Source: JBMYXZ01 sp049608925
GTDB lineage: Bacteria; Pseudomonadota; Alphaproteobacteria; JAGOMX01
Reading direction: 5' to 3'
Assembly (NCBI GenBank): GCA_049608925.1
Contig: JBMYXZ010000072.1
Coordinates: forward strand, 1-7,110
DNA length: 7,110 nt
Shown: one piece after another, positions 1-6,288 of the stretch
How positions within the stretch are numbered: position 1 is the stretch's first letter
Layout of the letters: every line of letters starts with the position of its first letter
Notes under the pieces: model-generated
What the model was told of the DNA's origin: nothing
What the model saw: only the letters and a program-made list of their open reading frames with translations
Databases searched by the model: none
Position numbers and translations under genes: made by a program

Positions 1-1574
1 TTTTTTGTAACAGCGTTTCGTATTTTATAGTTATCGGGAAGGCTTAAGACAAAGTCTACAAGATCAACATCTAGGAAAGGTACGCGAGACTCGACACTGT
101 GCCGCATTGAGTTTCTATCACCATTTCTTAATAACTGCGGAATACTAGAAAATAAAAGTGTATTCAGCAAATGCTGAGAGAAATCGGGTGTTTGAAGGCC
201 TCGGATGAAGGCAAGCCTCTTACTAATCTCAGTTGGATTGACCGGCTCATTAGTTTTTTTAGAGCTTAATAAATTGCGACATTTTTCTGCAATTTTACCC
301 AATATGCTAATCGATAACAGTTGCCTCAAAAGAGAAGGCTGTCTGAAAATGATCCATGCTACTTCTCTTAAGGACGTTCCATATTTTTTTTGATGCACTA
401 GGGACAACACGTAAAACAGAAAATATGAATGATAACCTGCGAATAGCTCGTCGGCTCCTTGCCCGTCTAGGCTGACCTTCAAGCCTTTTTGGGAGATAGC
501 TTTATAAATTGCGTTTTGGGCATAGATACTGGTCGAGCCAAAGGGCTCGTCATGCTGGAAGATGACATCATCAAAGTCGTTGATAAAGTCTTCTGTACTT
601 GGCTGAACCCATGTAGCGTTTGCAGAAGTCTCATCAATAGCCATCTTGGCCCACTTTGTTTCATCTATTTCCGGATGATCCGGAAAGTGGGTGGTAAATG
701 TATTTAAATTGCTATTAGAAGACAACTTAGATGACATTGACACTATCAAAGAAGAATCCAAACCGCCACTAAGGCAGAAAGCAATAGGAACATCTGCCCG
801 CATGTGACGTTTAATACTTTGCTGCAGCAATGAATCCAGCTTGGCAATGGCATCTGCTTCGGAAATCTCTACTGGCTTTATACTAGGTTCCCAGTATTTC
901 ACGGGTGAAATTTCACAAACAGGGTTTCCAAGGTCTATTTTGGCATAACACGCTTGGGGAAAGCGCTTGATATTTTTATAAAAAGTCCAGTCACCAATAT
1001 CCAGATAACCATATTCCTCGAATAATTTAATCGTATCTTCATCAGGGATAGAGAGCGCATCATCAACGACTTTTAAGGATTTGATTTCAGATGCAAAGTA
1101 TAAAACGCCATCTACAAATCCATAGTGTAAAGGTTTAATACCAAAAGGGTCTCTCGAGAGAATAATCTCATTTTTTTGGATATCGTATAGAGCAAACGCC
1201 CACATACCCCTTAGGTCTTTTATGCCTTCTGCACCAAAATGCTTGTAATACTCGATGATAACTTCGGTGTCACTATTAGACTGAAAGGTGCTGCCGAGTT
1301 TTATGCACTTTTCTTTCAGTTCTATATAGTTATAAATTTCACCATTGAAAGTAATAATAAAATTTTTATCCAACGACAACATCGGTTGGGCACCTGCTGT
1401 GGAAAGGTCTATGATTGAAAGTCGTCTATGGCCCAAGTGGACCATGCCATTGACAGAGGACCAAAGGCCTTGACCATCCGGTCCTCTGTGAATTTGCTGG
1501 TTATTCATGCTCTCCACAATTTTGGAGAGTTCAGGCTTTTTCTGAGTGGATATAGCCCCTACGATGCCGCACAT
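1..1574 (-). CDS. Asparagine synthase-like glutamine amidotransferase, C-terminus beyond window
   Basis: Class II glutamine-dependent amidotransferase of the AsnB family, partial: 524 residues are readable without a frame break and the end lies beyond the left edge (family members are usually about 600 or more). Cys2 (start MCGIVGA) is the expected N-terminal nucleophile that takes ammonia from glutamine. The glutaminase half also shows RGPDGQG (30-36), FNGEIYN (76-82), SDTEVI (101-106) and RDPFGIKP (141-148). The synthetase half has the ATP PP-loop SGGLDSS (269-275), HDEP (341-344), DGQGADELFAGY (370-381) and a conserved RNGDRNSMRHSVESR segment (483-497). The start overlaps the dehydrogenase stop by 16 bases, and GGTGA lies 7 bases upstream (1582-1586), which suggests translational coupling. 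The family either makes asparagine or amidates other carboxylates. Next to a nucleotide-sugar dehydrogenase and aminotransferase, amidation of a sugar uronic acid, as proposed for WbpS-like proteins, is my inference. True asparagine synthesis cannot be excluded. Confidence 0.93.
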   Translation of the reverse strand, partial: MCGIVGAISTQKKPELSKIVESMNNQQIHRGPDGQGLWSSVNGMVHLGHRRLSIIDLSTAGAQPMLSLDKNFIITFNGEIYNYIELKEKCIKLGSTFQSNSDTEVIIEYYKHFGAEGIKDLRGMWAFALYDIQKNEIILSRDPFGIKPLHYGFVDGVLYFASEIKSLKVVDDALSIPDEDTIKLFEEYGYLDIGDWTFYKNIKRFPQACYAKIDLGNPVCEISPVKYWEPSIKPVEISEADAIAKLDSLLQQSIKRHMRADVPIAFCLSGGLDSSLIVSMSSKLSSNSNLNTFTTHFPDHPEIDETKWAKMAIDETSANATWVQPSTEDFINDFDDVIFQHDEPFGSTSIYAQNAIYKAISQKGLKVSLDGQGADELFAGYHSYFLFYVLSLVHQKKYGTSLREVAWIIFRQPSLLRQLLSISILGKIAEKCRNLLSSKKTNEPVNPTEISKRLAFIRGLQTPDFSQHLLNTLLFSSIPQLLRNGDRNSMRHSVESRVPFLDVDLVDFVLSLPDNYKIRNAVTK

Positions 1575-2881
1575 TTACGTATCACCGGGACTTCTACTGC
1601 AGCAGATGCGTTTTTTCTACGCTGGGTTCTGCCGCGTGTATCAATGAACAGCTGAGAAGACTTCTCAATCATATCAAAATCAAATTGATCATGATCGGTT
1701 CCTAAGACAACGCAATCAAACTCTTTAATGTTTTCAGGAGTCAGTTCAACGCTTTGAAGATCGAACTTGTGTTCTCTCATCGCTGGGAACGCGGCAAAAA
1801 ATGGATCGCTGTAATATACGTCAGCGCCACGATCGCGCAGTATCTCCATCATAAAAATAGGAGGAGACTCTCTGGCGTCATCAACATTTTTCTTATAGGA
1901 AATACCAAGCATCAAGACTTTGCTGCCTTTCAAAGATTTTTGAGATTCATTCAAGCCATGGGCAATTTGGTTAATGAAATATTCTGGCATGTAGTTGTTA
2001 ATTTCACCCGCGAGCTCGATAAAGCGCGTGTGCATGCCATATTCCCTTGCTTTCCACGTTAGATAGAACGGATCAATGGGAATGCAATGCCCGCCGACAC
2101 CTGGCCCTGGGTAATAAGGTGTAAAGCCAAAAGGTTTACTGGCTGCTGCTTCGATGACCTCATAGATATCAATATCCATGCGGTCCGCTAGGATTTTCAT
2201 CTCATTGGCAAGGCCAATGTTGACGGCTCGATAGATGTTTTCCAGCAGCTTTGTCATTTCTGCCGCGCGGGTTGTGCTAACTGGCACCACGCGATCAATT
2301 ACTGCAGAATAGATAGCAAGACCTGCTTGCAAGCAATTTTCAGTATGACCACCTAGTACTTTTGGGATAGTCTGTGTCGTAAAGTTGCCATTGCCCGGGT
2401 CTTCGCGCTCTGGCGAGTATACAACAAAAAAGTCTTCTCCAACCTTAAAGCCTTTGCTTTCGATTCTAGAGACTAGCTCTTCTTCGGTTGTGCCAGGATA
2501 TGTTGTCGATTCAAGTGACAGCATCTGATTTTTGCGCAGATGTGGCTGGATCAAATCCATTGTCGACAAGATATAGCTGATATCGGGCTCGCGGTATTTA
2601 TTCAGCGGTGTCGGCACACAGATCAGAATTGCATCCATGTCCGTGATCTTGCTGAAGTCTGTCGTGGCAGAAAAACCACCTTCATACATACGAGCAATTG
2701 CCTCATCAGGAATATGCTTAATGTATGTTTTCTTGCTACTTAGAAGCTTGACCTTTTCCTGGTCAATATCAAAACCGGTTACAGAAAAGCCAACTTCAAC
2801 AAATCGCTTTGCTAAAGGTAGCCCAACATATCCCAGACCAATAATACCTATCTTGTTTTGCTTAATATCAGTTTTCATCAT
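1559..2881 (-). CDS. wbpA: UDP-N-acetylglucosamine 6-dehydrogenase, WbpA-like
   Basis: Cytoplasmic NAD-dependent nucleotide-sugar 6-dehydrogenase (UDP-glucose/GDP-mannose dehydrogenase superfamily). It oxidises C6 of a UDP-hexose twice to give the uronic acid. The 440 residues match the usual length. An N-terminal Rossmann fold carries GLGYVG (15-20). The central domain has EMTKLLENIYRAVNIGLANE (208-227), and the catalytic cysteine is Cys266 in GPGVGGHCIPIDP. The C-terminal substrate-binding half includes GISYKKNVDDARESP (326-340). The sequence reads closest to WbpA-type enzymes acting on UDP-GlcNAc; UDP-GlcNAc rather than UDP-Glc or UDP-GalNAc is inferred from this likeness and the neighbouring WbpE-like gene. 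Two ATGs stand in tandem (2881 and 2878); a GAG lies only 3 bases before the first, so the second is an equally likely start. The last 16 bases overlap the AsnB-like gene. The gene starts 35 bases after the aminotransferase stop, so both are probably in one transcript. Confidence 0.93.
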   Translation of the reverse strand: MMKTDIKQNKIGIIGLGYVGLPLAKRFVEVGFSVTGFDIDQEKVKLLSSKKTYIKHIPDEAIARMYEGGFSATTDFSKITDMDAILICVPTPLNKYREPDISYILSTMDLIQPHLRKNQMLSLESTTYPGTTEEELVSRIESKGFKVGEDFFVVYSPEREDPGNGNFTTQTIPKVLGGHTENCLQAGLAIYSAVIDRVVPVSTTRAAEMTKLLENIYRAVNIGLANEMKILADRMDIDIYEVIEAAASKPFGFTPYYPGPGVGGHCIPIDPFYLTWKAREYGMHTRFIELAGEINNYMPEYFINQIAHGLNESQKSLKGSKVLMLGISYKKNVDDARESPPIFMMEILRDRGADVYYSDPFFAAFPAMREHKFDLQSVELTPENIKEFDCVVLGTDHDQFDFDMIEKSSQLFIDTRGRTQRRKNASAAVEVPVIRKCAAS

Positions 2882-2916
2882 AATCTCACAAAAAGTTCGT
2901 TTCCTTGTTAAAGAGC

Positions 2917-4092
2917 TTACTTGGCCATAATCTTAAGCAAAGACTCTATAATATAATCAGATTGATCTTCATCAACATAACCACTCATTGGTAAGCTTAG
3001 AACGCGTCCTGCCAGATCTTCACAAACTGGCAGTGGCGCATCAGACGCTGTTGGATATGAATTATATGCCGTTTGCTGATGTAGGGGCTTAACATAATAT
3101 ATGTTTGTTGGCACACCCTGGGTTTTCAATTGCTCAGCAACCATATCTCTTTCTGCCCGATCAGCAAAGACCAAAGTGTATTGTGCCCAGGAAGAGGTCG
3201 CCTGATCCATAACTGTCGGGACAATACATATATCTTTGAAGGCTGCATTATACTTATCAGCTAGGCTTTGACGCGCTGATAGTTCTTGATCGAATATGGC
3301 GAGTTTTTCAAGAAGGATAGCTGCTTGCATTGTATCAAGTCGCGCATTCATTCCAATGCGAACATTGTCGTACTTGTCAGAGCCTTTTCCATGGACGCGC
3401 ATAGATTGGATCTTAGCTGCCAATTCATCGTCATTTGTAAAGACTGCGCCGCCATCCCCATAGCAACCAAGAGGTTTAGCTGGAAAGAAGCTTGTGGTTG
3501 CGATATGACCAATTGAGCCCGCTTTTCTGCCTTTATAAGTACCGCCAAAGCTTTGTGCAGCATCAGCAATGATCCACAAATTATGATCACCGGCAATCTT
3601 TTCAATTGAGTCGTAATCTGCAGGCTGTCCAAATAGGTCTACAGGAATAATACCCTTAGGATTCAGGCCTTTTTTCTTAGCCGTTTCGATTGCCTCGAGC
3701 AGGTTCGCAGTGTCAATATTGAACGTGTCTGCATGAATGTCGACAAAAACAGGTGTTGCGCCAAACCAAGTCACAACTTCTGCAGTGGCCGCAAAAGTGA
3801 AGCTTGGGACAAAAACAGCATCGCCTGGTCCTACGTCAAAGGCTCTCAAGCCTAATGCCAAAGCATCGGTTCCGTTTGAACATGCAATAGAATGTTTCAC
3901 ACCGCAATATTGCGACAATTTCGCTTCAAACTCTTTGACTTCGGGGCCCATGATATATTTACCATGGTCTAAAACACCTAAAATGCGCTTTTCGAGGGAA
4001 GATCTGATTTTCGCTTGTTGCTTTTGCAAATCAATAAATTGAATTGATGGTTGCTGTGTATTCTTTACTAATGCTGCTGATGGGGATGCCAC
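2917..4092 (-). CDS. wbpE: DegT/DnrJ/EryC1 sugar aminotransferase, WbpE-like
   Basis: PLP-dependent sugar aminotransferase (DegT/DnrJ/EryC1/StrS family), 391 residues, full length, cytoplasmic. The closest known type I recognise is WbpE, which transfers an amino group from glutamate to C3 of UDP-3-keto-GlcNAc uronic acid. Supporting sequence: FIDLQKQQAKIR near the N-terminus (19-30), HGKYIMGPEV (43-52), SNGTDAL (72-78) for phosphate binding, ADAAQSFG with Asp177 facing the pyridine nitrogen, and FFPAKPLGCYGDGG with Lys206 as the likely PLP Schiff-base lysine. RLDTMQAAIL (251-260) follows. The start is GTG at 4092, supported by AGGAG 7 bases upstream (4100-4104 on this strand). It is the first gene of the leftward operon and sits under a good promoter. 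The 3-dehydrogenase that would supply its keto substrate is not in the window. A related 3- or 4-aminotransferase activity on another UDP-sugar is possible. Confidence 0.92.
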   Translation of the reverse strand: MASPSAALVKNTQQPSIQFIDLQKQQAKIRSSLEKRILGVLDHGKYIMGPEVKEFEAKLSQYCGVKHSIACSNGTDALALGLRAFDVGPGDAVFVPSFTFAATAEVVTWFGATPVFVDIHADTFNIDTANLLEAIETAKKKGLNPKGIIPVDLFGQPADYDSIEKIAGDHNLWIIADAAQSFGGTYKGRKAGSIGHIATTSFFPAKPLGCYGDGGAVFTNDDELAAKIQSMRVHGKGSDKYDNVRIGMNARLDTMQAAILLEKLAIFDQELSARQSLADKYNAAFKDICIVPTVMDQATSSWAQYTLVFADRAERDMVAEQLKTQGVPTNIYYVKPLHQQTAYNSYPTASDAPLPVCEDLAGRVLSLPMSGYVDEDQSDYIIESLLKIMAK

Positions 4093-4099
4093 AAAAAAA

Positions 4100-4104
4100 C
4101 TCCT
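4100..4104 (-). promoter_or_regulatory. Ribosome binding site deciding the GTG start of the aminotransferase
   Basis: AGGAG on the minus strand followed by a 7-base T spacer and GTG. This is the best Shine-Dalgarno match in the window. It favours GTG at 4092 over internal ATG codons, none of which occurs before the conserved FIDLQ segment. Confidence 0.8.
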
Positions 4105-4124
4105 GTCGATTGACTTAGGGGAAA

Positions 4125-4139
4125 ATTCTATGTGAGAAT
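4125..4139. promoter_or_regulatory. Short inverted repeat over the leftward promoter, possible operator
   Basis: ATTCT, five bases, then AGAAT: a perfect 5-base inverted repeat overlapping the -10 box and the predicted transcription start of the sugar operon. The position suits a repressor site, but repeats this short occur by chance in AT-rich DNA. No regulator gene is in the window. Confidence 0.2.
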
Positions 4140-4165
4140 ATCTAATCTTTTTGGTTTTTAGTCAA
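4137..4165 (-). promoter_or_regulatory. Sigma70-type promoter for the sugar operon
   Basis: On the minus strand the -35 box TTGACT (4165-4160) is separated by exactly 17 bases from the -10 candidate GATATT (4142-4137). Transcription would start near 4130, giving a leader of roughly 38 bases before the GTG at 4092. The -35 box matches consensus at 5 of 6 positions; the -10 box is weaker. It lies in the divergent gap where a promoter for the leftward genes is expected. Confidence 0.55.
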
Positions 4166-4204
4166 GAAATAATGACGAAGGTATCATGTTTTCTGTATTG
4201 AATT

Positions 4205-4210
4205 TATACT
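4205..4210 (+). promoter_or_regulatory. Candidate -10 box for the rightward genes
   Basis: TATACT lies 27 bases before the ATG of the HIT-like gene. This is a 5 of 6 match to the -10 consensus. I find no convincing -35 box 16 to 18 bases upstream (TATCAT is the best aligned), so this is tentative. Confidence 0.3.
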
Positions 4211-4237
4211 ATATGGCAAAAAAGTGGGTTTTCTGAA

Positions 4238-4954
4238 ATGAAAATACTTGTATTAATCGCAACAATTATTACCTCAATAAGTAATTTATACGCTTGTAAT
4301 ATAGATTCAAAATATCTGGTTCAGCAGAGCGGCAACAGCATTCTGTACATAATCCCGAAATCTTCAGATGATACCACGCACACAACCCTCTCGGACTTCC
4401 TCGGCTATTCCCTTAAAAACGACCCCAAGGCGTTGATCGACCTCGTGAGAGGTATATACGCTGCCGCCCGGCAGCATGACTTGCTTGATGGCTTTATATT
4501 CCAGCAAACTCAATATCAGGGAAAGCTGGCCTTTTCACTGTCCCCTGGCTGTAGCATCAAACCAAGAAGAAATTCGCTGAACCCGCTTCAGCCTTACAAT
4601 CCGGATAATTCGTTTGCAGAATATTTATCTGCTCCATTTGCAGATCGCATTGAACATCCTTCCGTCAAACCTTTTTCAAGGCTTATGACGGCAGATAGTC
4701 GTTCCATTATATTCTTCTCAAGAAGTGGCAACATAATGGTGATACCAACTTGGAAACAGGGACAAAAAAGCTATACCTCTCTGCTGGACTTCTCTCGTGA
4801 TGCAACCGACGCGGAAATCATCGATATTTTTACCCATATATACAAAGTGTTGGCTCAATATCCTGATGGGCAGGGATATAAACTAAGCGCTCATGTCGGC
4901 TCAAAAGGGTCTCAGGTGGTGCCGCATTTGCATTTAAGGCTGGAGAAAAAATGA
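4238..4954 (+). CDS. Exported protein with two tandem HIT-like domains
   Basis: 238 residues. The N-terminus (MKILVLIATIITSISNLYAC) looks like a signal peptide, so the protein is probably periplasmic or, if Cys20 is a lipidation site, a lipoprotein; Tyr at -2 makes the lipobox poor. The C-terminus, GYKLSAHVGSKGSQVVPHLHLRL (213-235), resembles the end of histidine triad (HIT) hydrolases and nucleotidyltransferases, whose motif is H-x-H-x-H. Here the third histidine position is Arg234 (His230, His232, Arg234). The protein is internally duplicated: residues 31-86 (SGN..., TLSDF, ALIDLVRGIY) match 163-214 (SGN..., SLLDF, EIIDIFTHIY). The first copy has no histidine motif. This recalls the internal HIT duplication of GalT, but I see no GalT-specific sequence. 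Substrate and activity are unknown, and loss of the third histidine may alter or abolish catalysis. It overlaps the cupin gene by 4 bases. No strong ribosome site precedes the ATG. Confidence 0.85.
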   Translation: MKILVLIATIITSISNLYACNIDSKYLVQQSGNSILYIIPKSSDDTTHTTLSDFLGYSLKNDPKALIDLVRGIYAAARQHDLLDGFIFQQTQYQGKLAFSLSPGCSIKPRRNSLNPLQPYNPDNSFAEYLSAPFADRIEHPSVKPFSRLMTADSRSIIFFSRSGNIMVIPTWKQGQKSYTSLLDFSRDATDAEIIDIFTHIYKVLAQYPDGQGYKLSAHVGSKGSQVVPHLHLRLEKK

Positions 4955-5304
4955 CAGACATTCCTTTTAACCGAGCAGAATGCGACCAACGAAGAATTGA
5001 AGCCGCTGGATATACGATTTATGACCTTGCCTCAGATACGTCTGATAATTGGGGTGTGGTGATTCTGGATATAGACGAAGCCCCAACTCACTTTCATAAA
5101 ATTGGCCATGAGCACTTTTTGGTATTGTCAGGAAAGCTGCATGTAACCTCAAATGGCAAGGCTGAAGTGCTGACACCAGGGCAAGGTATACACATTAAAC
5201 CCGGCACAGATCACAAACTTAAGTCAGCAACACCCAAGCCTGTGCGCGTGCTGTGCGTCAATTTCCCAATATTTGATCGGGGGGATTTATACACAGCTGA
5301 CTAG
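4951..5304 (+). CDS. Small single-domain cupin protein
   Basis: 117 residues with one cupin beta-barrel and no signal peptide, so presumably cytoplasmic. Cupin motif 1 is visible as HFHKIGHE with His47, His49 and Glu54, then Gly61. Motif 2 ends in KPGTDH with His88. These four residues form the usual 3-His/1-Glu metal site, so a bound divalent metal is likely. Small cupins include sugar isomerases, dioxygenases and pure binding proteins, and the sequence does not decide between them; a role in sugar or nucleotide metabolism would be a guess. The ATG overlaps the upstream stop (ATGA) and has GGAG 5 bases before it, which points to co-translation with the HIT-like gene. The partner is exported while this protein is not, so they may act on the same pathway from different sides of the membrane. 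Confidence 0.88.
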   Translation: MTDIPFNRAECDQRRIEAAGYTIYDLASDTSDNWGVVILDIDEAPTHFHKIGHEHFLVLSGKLHVTSNGKAEVLTPGQGIHIKPGTDHKLKSATPKPVRVLCVNFPIFDRGDLYTAD

Positions 5305-5347
5305 ATGACAGTAATCATTGGAAAGACTAACAGGCATTATTTTTGGC

Positions 5348-5362
5348 TCTAGGGCCCTTAGA
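5348..5362. repeat. Imperfect palindrome between cupin and DCC genes
   Basis: TCTAGGGCCCTTAGA is a near-perfect palindrome, one A short of TCTAAGGGCCCTTAGA, in the 116-base gap between the two rightward gene groups. A TTTT run starts about 10 bases further on (5373-5376), too far for a classic terminator. It may be a weak terminator or a protein site for the downstream trio; I see no clear promoter here. Confidence 0.25.
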
Positions 5363-5420
5363 TGTCAGCCCCTTTTAAATTTTCATATCCCACTGTGGCC
5401 CGATAAGGTATTCTGTTTTT

Positions 5421-5843
5421 ATGGACAAATCAGGTATCTATTTTGTATACGATGGCGACTGCTCTTTGTGTTCTTCAGTGGCGCAAGCGCTTAGCATCCA
5501 AAGGGCCTTTGGTACTTTGCATTTAATTAATGCGCGCCAAGATAAACACCACCCTATCATGGAGGCTATTATCCAGCGCAACCTGAACCTTGATGAAGGC
5601 ATGGTTATATACGAAAACAGTCGTTTTCACCACGGTAAGGATGCCCTAAAATTTATGGCTAAATACGGCCAGGCCAGTAACGCTTTGATGTTCCTGTGCA
5701 AAAGTTTCTTTTGGTCTGATAAAGTTTCTTCCCTGACGTATCCATGGATGCGTGCTGTGCGAAACAGCGTTCTGCGAAGACGCAACATTGCACAACTTGA
5801 TAATCTCTCAATAAATGGAATTGATAATAACAAAGAATCATAG
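5421..5843 (+). CDS. DCC-family (DUF393) thiol-disulfide oxidoreductase
   Basis: 140 residues, the normal size for the DCC/DUF393 family of thioredoxin-like proteins. The defining motif lies near the N-terminus, YDGDCSLC (10-17), with Asp13 directly before the CxxC pair Cys14 and Cys17. The C-terminal YPWMRAVRNSVLRRR (107-121) also fits the family, whose members often end in a Y...R.. helix. There is no signal peptide, so it should act in the cytoplasm or at the inner face of the membrane. Genes of this family often lie beside, or are fused to, HTTM membrane proteins, and an HTTM gene lies two genes downstream here. It starts the trio; the next likely start is 4 bases after its stop. The upstream ribosome site is poor (AAGG about 12 bases before ATG). 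Its substrate is not known. Confidence 0.88.
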   Translation: MDKSGIYFVYDGDCSLCSSVAQALSIQRAFGTLHLINARQDKHHPIMEAIIQRNLNLDEGMVIYENSRFHHGKDALKFMAKYGQASNALMFLCKSFFWSDKVSSLTYPWMRAVRNSVLRRRNIAQLDNLSINGIDNNKES

Positions 5844-5847
5844 CCCC

Positions 5848-6288
5848 ATGTTCAAAACGCTAAAACTTCTATTACCAGCGCTTATTCCCTCTTGGAACTT
5901 CTTTGATATCATAGCGCCGTCTCCCCGCATTGAATTCACCCTGTTGAAAACATCTGTGGAGCCCCCGGCTCAGTGGCAAGAGTTCCGTCCTCACCCAGAA
6001 TATATTCCCCCTTTGACTATGTTTAAGAGTCTTTTTTGGAATCCCTGGTGGAATGAAAACCTTTTTCTTGTAAGTTGTGCCGAACGCCTTCTAGAAAATC
6101 CCACAGAACATAGCCGCCAAGAAATTACTAGCTGTATTAAAGCGGACTTGAAACAGAATGATTCTGATTTTACCAGCAAACCTTATTGTCAGTTTCGGTT
6201 AGTTCTTTTAACGCGCAACAGCCTGAAGAGGGAAAAGCAGGTGGCATATGTTTCCCCAACCTTTTCTTTGGCTCAAGAGGACGAATAA
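5848..6288 (+). CDS. Protein of unknown function between DCC and HTTM genes
   Basis: 146 residues from the ATG at 5848, which lies 4 bases after the DCC stop. An upstream in-frame ATG at 5815 would add 11 residues and overlap the DCC gene by 29 bases; I prefer 5848 because the added residues look unstructured, though neither start has a good ribosome site. The most striking part is PSWNFFDIIAPSPRIEF (14-30), then WQEFRPHPEY (43-52), FWNPWWNENLFLVSCAERLLE (63-83) and a tail rich in charged residues. A short hydrophobic run (residues 7-13) precedes PSW but is too short for a clear membrane span. I recall similar W-x-FF...PSPRI proteins next to HTTM genes but know no assigned function. The stop overlaps the HTTM start by one base (TAATG), so the two are probably co-translated and may form a complex. 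Confidence 0.8.
   Translation: MFKTLKLLLPALIPSWNFFDIIAPSPRIEFTLLKTSVEPPAQWQEFRPHPEYIPPLTMFKSLFWNPWWNENLFLVSCAERLLENPTEHSRQEITSCIKADLKQNDSDFTSKPYCQFRLVLLTRNSLKREKQVAYVSPTFSLAQEDE

Noticed and set aside
479..664. Open frame on the minus strand inside the amidotransferase gene
   Set aside because: It lies in another frame of the AsnB-like gene, whose conserved motifs run through the whole stretch. No ribosome site or family likeness.
1428..1655. Plus-strand open frame across the AsnB and dehydrogenase junction
   Set aside because: Antisense to two well-supported genes; the product resembles no family I know.
1754..2062. Plus-strand open frame of 102 codons
   Set aside because: Antisense to the C-terminal half of the dehydrogenase; mirror of conserved coding sequence.
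3737..4042. Plus-strand open frame of 101 codons
   Set aside because: Antisense to the conserved N-terminal part of the aminotransferase; no domain or start signal.
5345..5376. Terminator after the cupin gene (GGGC...GCCC then TTTT)
   Set aside because: The stem has only about 4 GC pairs around a 12-base loop and the T-run is short; listed only as an imperfect palindrome.
6186..6287. Possible 34-residue N-terminal extension of the HTTM protein
   Set aside because: It would overlap the preceding gene by over 100 bases, is not hydrophobic, and the TAATG junction with AGAGG upstream marks a better start at 6288.
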